Of a DNA stretch of 64,000 bases, positions 1 to 8,240 are shown in pieces. This DNA comes from CAYRGQ01 sp964423925. Its GTDB lineage: Bacteria > Bacteroidota > Bacteroidia > Sphingobacteriales > Sphingobacteriaceae. The translations under genes and the position numbers were made by a program. The stretch spans positions 1 to 64,000 of the forward strand of contig CAYRGQ010000014.1 in NCBI GenBank assembly GCA_964423925.1, given 5' to 3'. A model generated the notes under the pieces. That model made no database searches, was not told the DNA's origin, and saw nothing but the letters and a program-made list of their open reading frames with translations. How positions within the stretch are numbered: position 1 is the first letter of the stretch; each line of letters starts with the position of its first letter.

Positions 1-204
1 GAGGTTACTTCGGTCACCGTGCCTGGATCTGCTGGCTCGTTTGAAGTGCTGGAAAACCACGCCCCTATCGTATCGACGCTGGATGACGGTAAAGTCATCA
101 TTCGCAAAGGGAAGGACGAGGAAATCCTGCATATCGTAGGCGGCGTCGTCGAAGTATCGGACAACAACATTACCGTGTTAGCCGAAGGGCTGATCGAACG
201 ATAG
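1..204 (+). CDS. atpC: ATP synthase F1 epsilon subunit, 3' part
   Basis: This is the C-terminal part of the F1 epsilon subunit, a component of the rotor stalk of the membrane ATP synthase. The frame is open from base 1, so the gene begins before the window, and it stops with TAG at 202-204. The readable part shows the beta-sandwich domain: VPGSAGSFEVLENHAP, then STLDDGKV and a GGVVEVSDNNITVLAE stretch. There is no long C-terminal helical hairpin after this, which fits the short epsilon subunits of Bacteroidota; this also means the usual autoinhibitory C-terminal helices are absent. A strong terminator follows directly. The family is certain from the motif order; only the missing N-terminus limits the call. 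Confidence 0.93.
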   Translation, partial: EVTSVTVPGSAGSFEVLENHAPIVSTLDDGKVIIRKGKDEEILHIVGGVVEVSDNNITVLAEGLIER

Positions 205-231
205 ACGGACTCGTCGACTCGCAAAGACACG

Positions 232-269
232 AGCCCCAGCCGCAACCGCGGTTGGGGCTTTCTTTTTTC
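232..269 (+). terminator. Intrinsic terminator after atpC
   Basis: A 12-bp GC-rich stem (232-243 with 248-259, one G-T type mismatch) with the 4-base loop AACC is followed by a T-rich run (TTCTTTTTT). This is a textbook Rho-independent terminator and separates the ATP synthase transcript from the ilv cluster. Confidence 0.9.
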
Positions 270-599
270 AACTTGCCTAAGCATTTTTGCGATTTCACGC
301 AGAATTTGCCCTCAGTCGACGTGTTGTTCAGTTTATGAACCGAATACCGAATTCGGTTTTAGTACATCCATAACCGAATTTAATTCTTTTCTCCGTTTTC
401 AAACCAACTTATCATCTACATATTCTCAACCTTACCTTCCAAAAGTTCTGATTGTAAAAATACGCCAAAGAGTATTGCCAATCTTATACAATAGGCCTAT
501 TTTAAAGAAGTCAAAAAATGGCAGGTCTGCGCACGCCCCACATCACTGAAAACGTAGTGGCAGGCGGCCGAATCCAACCATCTTTTTGCAACAACGGGC
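270..599. other. Intergenic region upstream of the ilv cluster
   Basis: No gene is seen here. The stretch must carry the promoter of the ilv cluster, although I find no clean TAnnTTTG box. It holds a 12-base perfect palindrome ACCGAATTCGGT at 346-357, with two further copies of AACCGAAT close by (338 and about 371), and a second 12-base palindrome AATAGGCCTATT at 490-501. The CCGAAT cluster could be an operator, but that is only inference from the repetition. Confidence 0.4.
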
Positions 600-1490
600 A
601 TGATGTACTATAATCATAATACATGGGTCTATTATAACGGCGACTTCGTCAAAGCGAACGAGGCCGGCGTCGACCTTTTTGGGCAGTCACTCCATTATGG
701 CTATGGCGTGATTGACGGCATGCGCGCTTATGCCACGCATAACGGCACGCGGATCTTTAAGGCCAAGCAGCACATCGAGCGGTTGGGTACGTCATGCCGC
801 CGCATCGGCATCGACTTCCCGTGGTCAGAAAGCGTGCTTGTCGAAGCCGCTTATCAGTTGTTGCGCAAAAACAACCTGAGCGCCGCCTATATCCGCACGT
901 TGGTGACCACGGGGCATAATATGTTCCTGACAAGCGGTGCGCCATCGAACATCATCATTTTAGCCTGGGAATGGGGTCCCTTCCTCGGTTCGGATTTGGT
1001 CCGTGTTACCCTTTCACCCTACCAAAGACCCAATCCCCATTCGTTGCCCGTGAACACCAAAATATCGGGTCAGTACGTGGCCTCCATCTACGCGACCAAC
1101 GAAGCGGTGTCTCGCGGATACGACGAAGCGATCTTGACCGACCTGTCGGGAAATATTGCCCAAGCGTCCAGCAACAATATCTTCATCGAAAAGGACGGCG
1201 TGCTGTACACGCCGCCTCCCGGTGCCATCCTCGAAGGAATTACGCGGCAAACCGTATTCGACCTGGCCCATTACCTGCACATCGAGGCGAAAGAAAAGCC
1301 CATTACGCCAGCGGAGTTGGCAGGGGCCGACAGTGCCTTCTTGACGGGAACCGCCACGGGCATCATCGGTATCGCATCCGTCGACGACCGGACCTTGCCT
1401 TTGGACTGGCAAGACAGCCTGGGCAGCTCAATACAACGCGCATACAAAAGCCTTACGCTTGAACAACTAAACTTTGACGTTATCATATAA
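600..1490 (+). CDS. ilvE: Branched-chain amino acid aminotransferase
   Basis: This is a PLP-dependent fold-type IV aminotransferase that interconverts the branched-chain 2-keto acids with valine, leucine and isoleucine using glutamate. It is 296 residues, normal for the family. The fold-type IV signature is visible: the N-terminal ANxAGxxxFGQSLHYG stretch, the PLP-binding lysine K154 in NTKISGQY, and the ATSSN-like QASSNNIF and LTGTATGI phosphate-binding segments. Two ATG codons stand in tandem at 600 and 603; either may start translation. It is the first gene of the ilv-leu cluster, and ilvD follows with one base between stop and start, so the two are surely cotranscribed. D-amino acid aminotransferase or ADC lyase are the alternatives within the fold, but the context points to IlvE. 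Confidence 0.93.
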   Translation: MMYYNHNTWVYYNGDFVKANEAGVDLFGQSLHYGYGVIDGMRAYATHNGTRIFKAKQHIERLGTSCRRIGIDFPWSESVLVEAAYQLLRKNNLSAAYIRTLVTTGHNMFLTSGAPSNIIILAWEWGPFLGSDLVRVTLSPYQRPNPHSLPVNTKISGQYVASIYATNEAVSRGYDEAILTDLSGNIAQASSNNIFIEKDGVLYTPPPGAILEGITRQTVFDLAHYLHIEAKEKPITPAELAGADSAFLTGTATGIIGIASVDDRTLPLDWQDSLGSSIQRAYKSLTLEQLNFDVII

Positions 1491-1491
1491 C

Positions 1492-3183
1492 ATGCAAACC
1501 AAACAACAAGAACTTAACAAGTACAGCAAGGTCTTTACCCAAGACAAAACCCAGCCCGCCGCTCAAGCCATGCTCTACGGCATCGGGCTGACCGACGAGG
1601 ACATGAACAAAGCCCAGGTGGGCATCGCCAGCATGGGCTACGATGGCAACACCTGTAACATGCACCTCAACGACCTGGCGAAACTGGTGAAGGAAGGCGT
1701 ATGGGACAACGACTTGGTGGGATTAGTCTTCAACACCATTGGCGTCAGCGACGGCATGAGCAATGGTACGGACGGGATGCGCTATTCGCTCGTTAGCCGC
1801 GACATCATCGCCGACAGCATCGAGGCGATCTGCGGAGGCCAGTACTATGACGGATTGATTGCCATTCCGGGATGCGACAAAAATATGCCCGGAAGCGTAA
1901 TGGCCATGGGCCGACTCAATCGGCCTTCAATCATGGTGTACGGAGGCACCATTGCACCGGGCTACTACCAAGGGCAGGAATTGAATATTGTCTCGGCTTT
2001 CGAAGCACTGGGGCAAAAGATCGCCGGTAATTTGAGCGACGAAGACTTTCTGGGCATTGTCAAGCACACTTGCCCCGGCGCCGGGGCCTGCGGTGGGATG
2101 TACACGGCCAACACCATGGCCTCGGCGATTGAAGCGCTCGGCATGAGCCTCCCCTACTCTTCGTCAAACCCAGCGGTGAGCGAAGAAAAGAAGCGTGAAT
2201 GTCACGAGGCCGGAAAATATATCCGCATTCTACTCGAAAGGGACATCAAACCCTCGGATATCATGACGCGTGAAGCTTTCGAAAATGCCCTACGCGTGAT
2301 TATCGTATTAGGCGGAAGTACCAACGCGGTATTGCACTTCATTGCAATCGGAAAAAGCGTGGGAATCGACATCACGCAGGATGATTTCCAGCGCATGAGC
2401 GATTCAACTCCAGTGCTTGCGGACTTTAAGCCTAGCGGCCGGTACCTGATGCAAGACCTGCACAAATACGGTGGCGTGCCCGCGGTAATGCGTTACCTGC
2501 TTGACGAGGGGCTACTGCATGGCGACTGCCTAACCGTGACAGGGCAAACCGTTGCCGAAAACCTGGCGGACGTCACCTCAATCATCGACCTCGACCAGCC
2601 CATCATACAGCCGCTGGATAACCCCATCAAAGCCACAGGGCACCTGCAAATCCTTTACGGAAACTTGGCCGAAAAAGGTAGTGTCGCTAAGATTTCGGGC
2701 AAGGAAGGCGAACGCTTTGAAGGTCCGGCCCGCGTATTTGACGGCGAGAAAGACCTTATAGCCGGCATTTCTTCGGGCCGTGTGAAACCCGGCGATGTAG
2801 TAGTTATTAAAAACGAAGGCCCCAAAGGCGCTCCCGGCATGCCCGAAATGCTCAAGCCCACATCGGCCATTATCGGTGCCGGTCTCGGAAAAAGTGTAGC
2901 CTTGATTACTGACGGTCGGTTTAGTGGTGGCACACACGGTTTCGTCGTCGGTCACATTACGCCCGAAGCGCACGACGGAGGTCTTATCGGTTTAGTGGAG
3001 GATGACGATGTCATCGTCATCGATGCAGTTAACAACACCATCAACTTGCTGGTAAGCGACGATGTGATTGCAGAGCGCCGCCGCAAATGGCAACAACCCG
3101 CGCTAAAAGTAACGAAAGGCGTCTTGTACAAATACGCCAAAACCGTCTCCGACGCAGCATCTGGTTGCGTAACGGATGAATAA
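1492..3183 (+). CDS. ilvD: Dihydroxy-acid dehydratase
   Basis: The enzyme removes water from 2,3-dihydroxy-isovalerate and its isoleucine-pathway homologue to give the 2-keto acids, the third step of branched-chain synthesis. An iron-sulfur cluster is held by cysteines that I place at residues 55 (GNTCNMH), 128 (GCDKNMPG) and 200 (GAGACGG). The length of 563 residues is usual. The frame is open a little further upstream to a TTG at 1474 inside ilvE, but the ATG at 1492, right after the ilvE stop, gives the normal N-terminus. The C-terminal half has the expected GPKGAPGMPEM and TDGRFSGGTHG motifs. Neighbours ilvE and ilvB confirm the role. Confidence 0.96.
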   Translation: MQTKQQELNKYSKVFTQDKTQPAAQAMLYGIGLTDEDMNKAQVGIASMGYDGNTCNMHLNDLAKLVKEGVWDNDLVGLVFNTIGVSDGMSNGTDGMRYSLVSRDIIADSIEAICGGQYYDGLIAIPGCDKNMPGSVMAMGRLNRPSIMVYGGTIAPGYYQGQELNIVSAFEALGQKIAGNLSDEDFLGIVKHTCPGAGACGGMYTANTMASAIEALGMSLPYSSSNPAVSEEKKRECHEAGKYIRILLERDIKPSDIMTREAFENALRVIIVLGGSTNAVLHFIAIGKSVGIDITQDDFQRMSDSTPVLADFKPSGRYLMQDLHKYGGVPAVMRYLLDEGLLHGDCLTVTGQTVAENLADVTSIIDLDQPIIQPLDNPIKATGHLQILYGNLAEKGSVAKISGKEGERFEGPARVFDGEKDLIAGISSGRVKPGDVVVIKNEGPKGAPGMPEMLKPTSAIIGAGLGKSVALITDGRFSGGTHGFVVGHITPEAHDGGLIGLVEDDDVIVIDAVNNTINLLVSDDVIAERRRKWQQPALKVTKGVLYKYAKTVSDAASGCVTDE

Positions 3184-3236
3184 ATCGGTGGTTTAAGCAT
3201 ACAACGAACAACGAACACCCTTAAAAACGAAATGAT

Positions 3237-4988
3237 ATGAACACGGTCGAAATCACGAAAGAGGCTTCCCGACAGGATATAGCGACACCGGCAAACAGCA
3301 TCGAAATCAGTGGTTCTCAAGCTGTCCTCGAGGCACTGCTTGCCGAAGGCGTGGACACAGTATTCGGCTACCCAGGAGGAGCCATCATGCCGATTTACGA
3401 TGCGTTGTACGATTATATGGATAAGCTCAAGCATATCTTGGTCCGACACGAACAGGGAGGCATCCATGCGGCTCAGGGCTTTGCCCGTACATCAGGTCGC
3501 GTGGGCGTAGTCTTTGCCACCAGCGGACCTGGTGCGACTAACCTGGTCACTGGCCTAGCGGACGCCATGATCGACAGCACGCCGCTGGTCTGCATCACTG
3601 GCCAAGTATTCGCCCATCTTTTGGGTACCGATGCATTTCAAGAGACTGATGTCATGAACATCACCACGCCCGTCACCAAGTGGAATTACCAAGTAACGGA
3701 CGCAAACGAAATCCCTACGGCGTTGGCCAAAGCATTTTATGTGGCCAAAACTGGCCGTCCTGGGCCCGTACTCATCGATATTACTAAAAACGCGCAAATC
3801 CAGCTATTCAACTACGAGGGGTATAAACCCTGTACGCATATCCGTAGCTACCGCCCTACCCCCATCATTCGGCCAGAATACGTTACACAAGCAGCGGAAC
3901 TGATCAACCAAGCCAAGAAGCCCTTCATCCTATTCGGGCAGGGTGTCATCTTGGGTGGCGCAGAAGCCGAATTCAAAGCGTTTATCGAAAAAACGGGCAT
4001 CCCTGCGGCAGCAACCGTTATGGCATTGGGTGCGCTGGAGACCGACCATCCGCTCCACGTGGGTATGCTGGGAATGCACGGCAACTACGCGCCCAACGTA
4101 CTGACGAACGAATGTGACGTGTTGATCGCCATCGGCATGCGCTTTGACGATCGCGTCACCGGCCGACTCGATAAATACGCCAAGCAGGCAAAAGTCATCC
4201 ATATGGACGTAGACCCGGCGGAGATTGACAAAAACGTAAAATCAACCGTTCCGGTATGGGGCGATTGCAAGGACACGTTGCCTATGCTGACACGGCTGGT
4301 TGAGGAAAAACGACACGAAGCCTGGTTAGGGCGCTTCCGAGAACTCGAACGAGAGGAAATCCGCGAAGTGATCCAGGACGAACTCAACCCGAGCAGTGAC
4401 ACGCTTACCATGGGTGAAGTGATCCGTAACATCAATGAATTGACCCACGGGGATGCGATAATGGTTACCGACGTCGGACAACACCAAATGGTGACCTGTC
4501 GTTACGCCAAGTTTAACAAGTCGAGAAGCAACGTCACTTCGGGCGGTTTGGGTACTATGGGCTTCGGTCTGCCCGCCGCTATTGGCGCGTGGTACGGAGC
4601 CCCGGACCGCACGGTCGTGGCTGTTATCGGCGACGGCGGCATCCAGATGAACATCCAAGAGCTGGGCACGATCATGCAATTTGGCGCCAAAGTGAAGATA
4701 CTCATCCTCAATAACGAATTTTTGGGCATGGTTCGCCAATGGCAGCAACTGTTTCACGATAAGCGTTACTCCTTTGTAAATATCACCAGTCCCGATTATG
4801 TAACCGTAGCACAAGGATACAGCATCCCAGGCAAGCGCGTAACCCAGCGGGCCGACCTCCGAAACGCCCTCGAGGAAATGCTCAACCACGACGGATCCTA
4901 CCTACTGGAGGTTATGGTAGGCAAGGAAAATAACGTATTCCCCATGGTGCCGCAAGGAAGCAGCGTGTCTGAGATAAGGTTAAAGTAA
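3237..4988 (+). CDS. ilvB: Acetolactate synthase, large catalytic subunit
   Basis: This thiamine-diphosphate enzyme condenses two pyruvates to acetolactate, or pyruvate with 2-ketobutyrate, the first common step to valine, leucine and isoleucine. The 583-residue protein has an N-terminal extension of about 25 residues, then the three family domains: the pyrimidine-binding domain with the activating glutamate in RHEQGGIHAAQG, a central FAD-type domain (IGMRFDDRVTG), and the diphosphate-binding domain with GDGGIQMN near residue 465 and LNNEFLGMVRQWQ near 491. Its regulatory partner ilvN normally follows at once; here a four-helix-bundle element is wedged between the two (4989-5417). I chose the ATG at 3237; another ATG at 3232 is out of frame. 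Confidence 0.96.
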   Translation: MNTVEITKEASRQDIATPANSIEISGSQAVLEALLAEGVDTVFGYPGGAIMPIYDALYDYMDKLKHILVRHEQGGIHAAQGFARTSGRVGVVFATSGPGATNLVTGLADAMIDSTPLVCITGQVFAHLLGTDAFQETDVMNITTPVTKWNYQVTDANEIPTALAKAFYVAKTGRPGPVLIDITKNAQIQLFNYEGYKPCTHIRSYRPTPIIRPEYVTQAAELINQAKKPFILFGQGVILGGAEAEFKAFIEKTGIPAAATVMALGALETDHPLHVGMLGMHGNYAPNVLTNECDVLIAIGMRFDDRVTGRLDKYAKQAKVIHMDVDPAEIDKNVKSTVPVWGDCKDTLPMLTRLVEEKRHEAWLGRFRELEREEIREVIQDELNPSSDTLTMGEVIRNINELTHGDAIMVTDVGQHQMVTCRYAKFNKSRSNVTSGGLGTMGFGLPAAIGAWYGAPDRTVVAVIGDGGIQMNIQELGTIMQFGAKVKILILNNEFLGMVRQWQQLFHDKRYSFVNITSPDYVTVAQGYSIPGKRVTQRADLRNALEEMLNHDGSYLLEVMVGKENNVFPMVPQGSSVSEIRLK

Positions 4989-5417
4989 GTCAGAAGTCAG
5001 AGGTTAGAAGTTAGAAGTTAGAAGTGTCTACGGAGGGAAAGATATACGATATTAAAGAGCGTTCTTTTGAATTCTCTAAACAGATTATCTTATTTGTAAA
5101 AGATGCGAAATATGATCGTGTATTTCATTCTCTTTTTGAACAGACAGTGCGGAGTGCAGCTTCTATTGGAGCCAATATCACGGAAGGTGAAGCTGGGTCA
5201 TCAAAAAATGACTTTTTGAAATTCCATATTATCGCATTAATTATGCGAAAGACACGGAATACTGGCTTCGCCTAATACTGGAAACACTGGAACCTGATAA
5301 TGTATATATACCTGTGCTCTTAAAAGAAATAGACGAGTTAATAAGCATATTAGTGGCAATCATTGTTAGGAGTAAAGCACAATAGCAGTCGGACTTTTCT
5401 GACTTCTGACTTCTAAC
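4989..5417 (+). repeat. Inverted heptad-repeat unit carrying the four-helix-bundle gene
   Basis: Directly after the ilvB stop stand five 7-base units of the form GTYAGAR (4989-5023: GTCAGAA, GTCAGAG, then GTTAGAA three times). At the other end, 5397-5417, stand three units TTCTGAC, TTCTGAC, TTCTAAC, which are the reverse complement of the same heptad. The arrays thus form an inverted pair about 370 bases apart, and the only gene between them is a frameshifted four-helix-bundle gene. The arrangement looks like a small self-contained inserted element within the ilvB-ilvN operon. That it is mobile is my inference; no transposase or target-site duplication is evident. Confidence 0.65.
5024..5385 (+). 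pseudogene. Four-helix-bundle protein (23S rRNA intervening-sequence type), frameshifted
   Basis: The reading frame begins with GTG at 5024 and shows the family hallmarks: KIYDIKERSFEFSK at the start, then SAASIGANITEGEAGSSKNDFLKF. After about 73 codons it runs into nonsense and stops at 5275. From about 5237 a second frame continues the family sequence (NYAKDTEYWLRLILETLE and LKEIDELISILVAI) up to TAG at 5383. One missing base near the TTAATTATG at 5235-5243 explains both. A sequencing error cannot be excluded. The family is known from intervening sequences of 23S rRNA genes and from many Bacteroidota; its function is unclear. The avd protein of diversity-generating retroelements has the same fold, but no reverse transcriptase is near. 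Confidence 0.8.
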
Positions 5418-5436
5418 TTCCTCATTTTTTTAAAAA

Positions 5437-6027
5437 ATGGAAAAACAAGAATATACCATCACCTTGTACACGGAAAACTCGATCGGTATGATTGGGCGTA
5501 TTTCCACGATTTTCACGAAGCGGAAAATCAATATCGAGAGTTTGAACACCTCGCCGTCAGAGGCGGAAGGCATTCACCGGTTTACGATTGTCATCCATGA
5601 AACGGAAGATGTGGTTCGCAAGCTTTGCCGCCAAATCGAGAAGCAGGTAGAGGTGCTGAAGGCCTACTATAACACCAATGATGAGGTGATATGGCAGGAG
5701 CAGGCGCTATACAAAGTACCGACGGCTATCGTCACCGAAAAAGCGCCCGTCGAGCGGCTATTGCGTCAGTTTGGCGCGACAGCCGTGGTCATCCGCAACG
5801 ATTACACGGTATTCGAAACGGCGGGTCATCGTGAGGAAATCGACAAGCTGACGGACGCACTCACGGAATACGGTTTGATCGAATTCGTGCGCAGCGCGCG
5901 CATCGCGATTATCAAGGACAGCGAAGGCTTCCACAAGAAACTCAAGGAATTTGAGGAAGCCGAGCCCGCTACCGAGGTGGTCGAGAACATGTTTCTGGAT
6001 AAACAGGACAAAGTATTCACCATGTAG
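5437..6027 (+). CDS. ilvN: Acetolactate synthase, small regulatory subunit
   Basis: The small subunit binds IlvB, raises its activity and usually confers valine feedback inhibition. The 196 residues comprise an N-terminal ACT domain (TITLYTENSIGMIGRISTIFTKRKINIESL, residues about 6-35, containing the glycine-rich effector-binding turn) and a second ACT-like C-terminal domain (residues about 85-165), as in the longer IlvN/IlvH forms. A further acidic tail ends in DKQDKVFTM. The start is the ATG at 5437, preceded by an A/T-rich stretch; no strong ribosome-binding site is visible, as is common in Bacteroidota. The gene is parted from ilvB only by the inserted heptad-repeat unit, and the DinB-like gene starts 3 bases after its stop. 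Confidence 0.93.
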   Translation: MEKQEYTITLYTENSIGMIGRISTIFTKRKINIESLNTSPSEAEGIHRFTIVIHETEDVVRKLCRQIEKQVEVLKAYYNTNDEVIWQEQALYKVPTAIVTEKAPVERLLRQFGATAVVIRNDYTVFETAGHREEIDKLTDALTEYGLIEFVRSARIAIIKDSEGFHKKLKEFEEAEPATEVVENMFLDKQDKVFTM

Positions 6028-6030
6028 CGC

Positions 6031-6501
6031 ATGGATAAGACATTCAAATTCATCATCGACTCGCGCATGGCGTTCGCCCGCTTATTGGATGAGTTGTCCG
6101 TAGAAGAAATCAACGAAATTCCAGCGGGGTTCAACAACAATATAATTTGGAATTTCGGCCATATCGTGGTGAGTACCCCCATCCTGTGCTACGTGCGCAC
6201 CGGCATTTGGGCAGACAGCGATGCAATTCCTTATGTAGCGGCCTACCAAAAGGGGACCAAGCCCACCTACACCGTGGGCGCGGAGGAAGCCAACGAGTTG
6301 CGCGAACAGGCGATTTCAACGATTCGGCAACTGGAAAGCGATTATCGCAGGGGTCTATTCGCTGCCATGCAGCCTTTTGACACCGCTACCTATGGCACAT
6401 CGATCGATAATTTCGAAGAGCTATTGGCTACCACGGCAGGGCACGACAATCTACACTATGGATACGCCATGGCGCAAAAAAAGATCATTAAAAATCAGTA
6501 A
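6031..6501 (+). CDS. DinB/YfiT-like metal-binding protein
   Basis: A 156-residue helical protein of the DinB superfamily, a four-helix bundle that typically binds one metal with three histidines. The triad is in place: H44 in NFGHIVVS, and H138 and H142 in GHDNLHYG near the C-terminus, the classic H...HxxxH spacing. Family members include thiol-dependent S-transferases and many proteins of unknown role, often stress-induced. It sits in the ilv operon, 3 bases after ilvN and 28 bases before ilvC, so it is cotranscribed with branched-chain synthesis. Why it is there is not known to me; protection of the oxidation-sensitive iron-sulfur enzymes would be pure speculation. Confidence 0.8.
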   Translation: MDKTFKFIIDSRMAFARLLDELSVEEINEIPAGFNNNIIWNFGHIVVSTPILCYVRTGIWADSDAIPYVAAYQKGTKPTYTVGAEEANELREQAISTIRQLESDYRRGLFAAMQPFDTATYGTSIDNFEELLATTAGHDNLHYGYAMAQKKIIKNQ

Positions 6502-6529
6502 ATAACAATAAAAAAAATAATCAGAAACA

Positions 6530-8011
6530 ATGGCAAATTACTTTAATACCTTACCCCTTCGGGAGCAGCTGAACCAGCTAGGACAGGCTAAACTGATGGA
6601 TTCATCCGAATTCAAGGATGGCGTCAATGCACTAAAAGGAAAAAAGATCGTCATCGTCGGCTGTGGCGCCCAGGGTCTGAACCAAGGACTAAACCTTCGC
6701 GACAGTGGACTGGACGTCTCGTATGCGCTGCGCAAGGAAGCTATTGAACAAAAAAGGGATTCCTGGAAAAATGCGACAGACAACAACTTCTCGGTAGGCA
6801 CATTCGAGGAACTGATTCCTAACGCTGATTTGGTTATCAACCTCACGCCAGACAAGCAACACACAGCGGTCGTTAACACCATCCAGCCGCTAATCAAACA
6901 GGGGGCTACCCTATCCTACTCGCACGGTTTCAATATCGTGGAGGAAGGCATGCAGATTCGCAAAGACATCACGGTTATCATGGTGGCGCCTAAGTGCCCT
7001 GGCTCGGAAGTTCGGGCTGAATACCTCCGTGGTTTTGGCGTACCTACCCTCATCGCTGTGCATCCAGAAAACGACCCCCAAGGCATCGGGTTGGAGATTG
7101 CTAAGGCTTACTGCGTAGGCACGGGCGGCCACCGCGCGGGCGTATTGCTTTCGTCCTTCGTGGCCGAGGTTAAATCCGACCTGATGGGCGAGCAAACCAT
7201 TCTGTGCGGCTTGTTGCAGACCGGTTCTATCCTGTCATTCGACAAGATGGTAGCAAACGGCATAGATCCTGGCTATGCCTCTAAGCTCGTACAGTACGGC
7301 GTCGAGGTGATTACCGAAGCCTTGAAGCACGGTGGCGTCAGTGGCATGTTGGACCGCTTGAGCAATCCGGCCAAAATCAAAGCCTACGAATTGTCCGAAG
7401 AATTAAAGGACATCATGCGTCCCCTATTCCAAAAGCACCAAGACGATATCATGTCGGGCGAATTTAGCCGGACGATGATGGAAGACTGGGCAAATGGCGA
7501 TGCAAACCTGTTGAAGTGGCGCGCCGAAACGGGTGAGACCGCTTTCGAGAAAACACCCGCTAGCGATGTTAAAATCACGGAACAAGAGTATTTCGACAAC
7601 TATTTACTCATGTCCGCCTTTGTACGTGCAGGCGTCGAGTTGGCGTTCGAAACCATGGTCGAAGCCGGCATTAAAGCCGAAAGCGCTTACTACGAATCGT
7701 TGCACGAGACACCCCTTATTGCGAATACCATCGCCCGTAAGAAACTATTCGAAATGAACCGTGTGATTTCGGATACGGCGGAATACGGCTGTTACTTGTT
7801 TGACCAGGCCTGCAAGCCGTTGTTGGCAGACTTTATGTCCAAGATCGATACGGACGTAGTCGGACGCAACTACAACGAAGGCAAGGACAACTCAGTAGAC
7901 AACGTAACGCTGGTTGCCATTAACGAAAAGTTGCGCAACCATCCCGTGGAAATCGTAGGTCGTGAGCTTCGCAAAGCCATGACGGCGATGAAAGCCATCA
8001 AAACGGTTTAA
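6530..8011 (+). CDS. ilvC: Ketol-acid reductoisomerase, class II (long form)
   Basis: The enzyme isomerises and reduces acetolactate (or acetohydroxybutyrate) with NADPH and magnesium. At 493 residues it is the class II form, as in Escherichia coli, with a duplicated C-terminal knotted domain, not the 330-residue class I form. The N-terminal Rossmann motif VGCGAQGLNQGLNLRDSG lies near residues 43-60. The metal and substrate site follows in GEQTILCGLLQTG and the second C-terminal copy in SHETP-like and ISDTAEYG stretches. Start ATG at 6530 gives MANYFNTLPLREQL, the standard N-terminus of the class. The gene ends the first block; a 229-base gap with a hairpin follows before leuC. Confidence 0.96.
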   Translation: MANYFNTLPLREQLNQLGQAKLMDSSEFKDGVNALKGKKIVIVGCGAQGLNQGLNLRDSGLDVSYALRKEAIEQKRDSWKNATDNNFSVGTFEELIPNADLVINLTPDKQHTAVVNTIQPLIKQGATLSYSHGFNIVEEGMQIRKDITVIMVAPKCPGSEVRAEYLRGFGVPTLIAVHPENDPQGIGLEIAKAYCVGTGGHRAGVLLSSFVAEVKSDLMGEQTILCGLLQTGSILSFDKMVANGIDPGYASKLVQYGVEVITEALKHGGVSGMLDRLSNPAKIKAYELSEELKDIMRPLFQKHQDDIMSGEFSRTMMEDWANGDANLLKWRAETGETAFEKTPASDVKITEQEYFDNYLLMSAFVRAGVELAFETMVEAGIKAESAYYESLHETPLIANTIARKKLFEMNRVISDTAEYGCYLFDQACKPLLADFMSKIDTDVVGRNYNEGKDNSVDNVTLVAINEKLRNHPVEIVGRELRKAMTAMKAIKTV

Positions 8012-8046
8012 ACCCGCAGGGCACTACGGACAAGCGTTCCGTAATT

Positions 8047-8081
8047 GTCATTGCAAACCGTCCTGGACGGTTTGCAATGAC
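8047..8081. repeat. Perfect 17-bp hairpin between ilvC and leuC
   Basis: The arms 8047-8063 and 8065-8081 are exact reverse complements (GTCATTGCAAACCGTCC and its mate) around a single central base. There is no T-run on either side, so it is not a classical terminator. The GTCATTGC start resembles widespread REP-type palindromes of bacterial genomes. It may stabilise the ilvC mRNA end or be a REP-like repeat. Confidence 0.7.
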
Positions 8082-8153
8082 GATTCATTCGATATCGTGA
8101 GCATTGCCCATGTTCCGCTACGCGGAGAGAACGAAAGTTTATGGGAATTTCCG

Positions 8154-8161
8154 TAATTTTG
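8154..8161 (+). promoter_or_regulatory. Candidate -7 box for leuC
   Basis: TAATTTTG matches the Bacteroidota -7 consensus TAnnTTTG exactly and lies about 80 bases before the leuC start, in a gap that would suit a second promoter. No clear TTTG stands at -33, so support is partial. Confidence 0.4.
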
Positions 8162-8240
8162 ATAGCACAACGGAGGACGTATTGGCAACACGTTATTACG
8201 CCCCCGGCGATTAGACACAAACTAAACACGAAGTAGACAA

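Noticed and set aside
205..599. T-box or attenuator leader for the ilv cluster
   Set aside because: No leader peptide rich in Ile, Val or Leu and no T-box sequence was found; the class is not typical for Bacteroidota.
5024..5385. avd protein of a diversity-generating retroelement
   Set aside because: The fold is the same, but no reverse transcriptase, template repeat or variable repeat is in the window.
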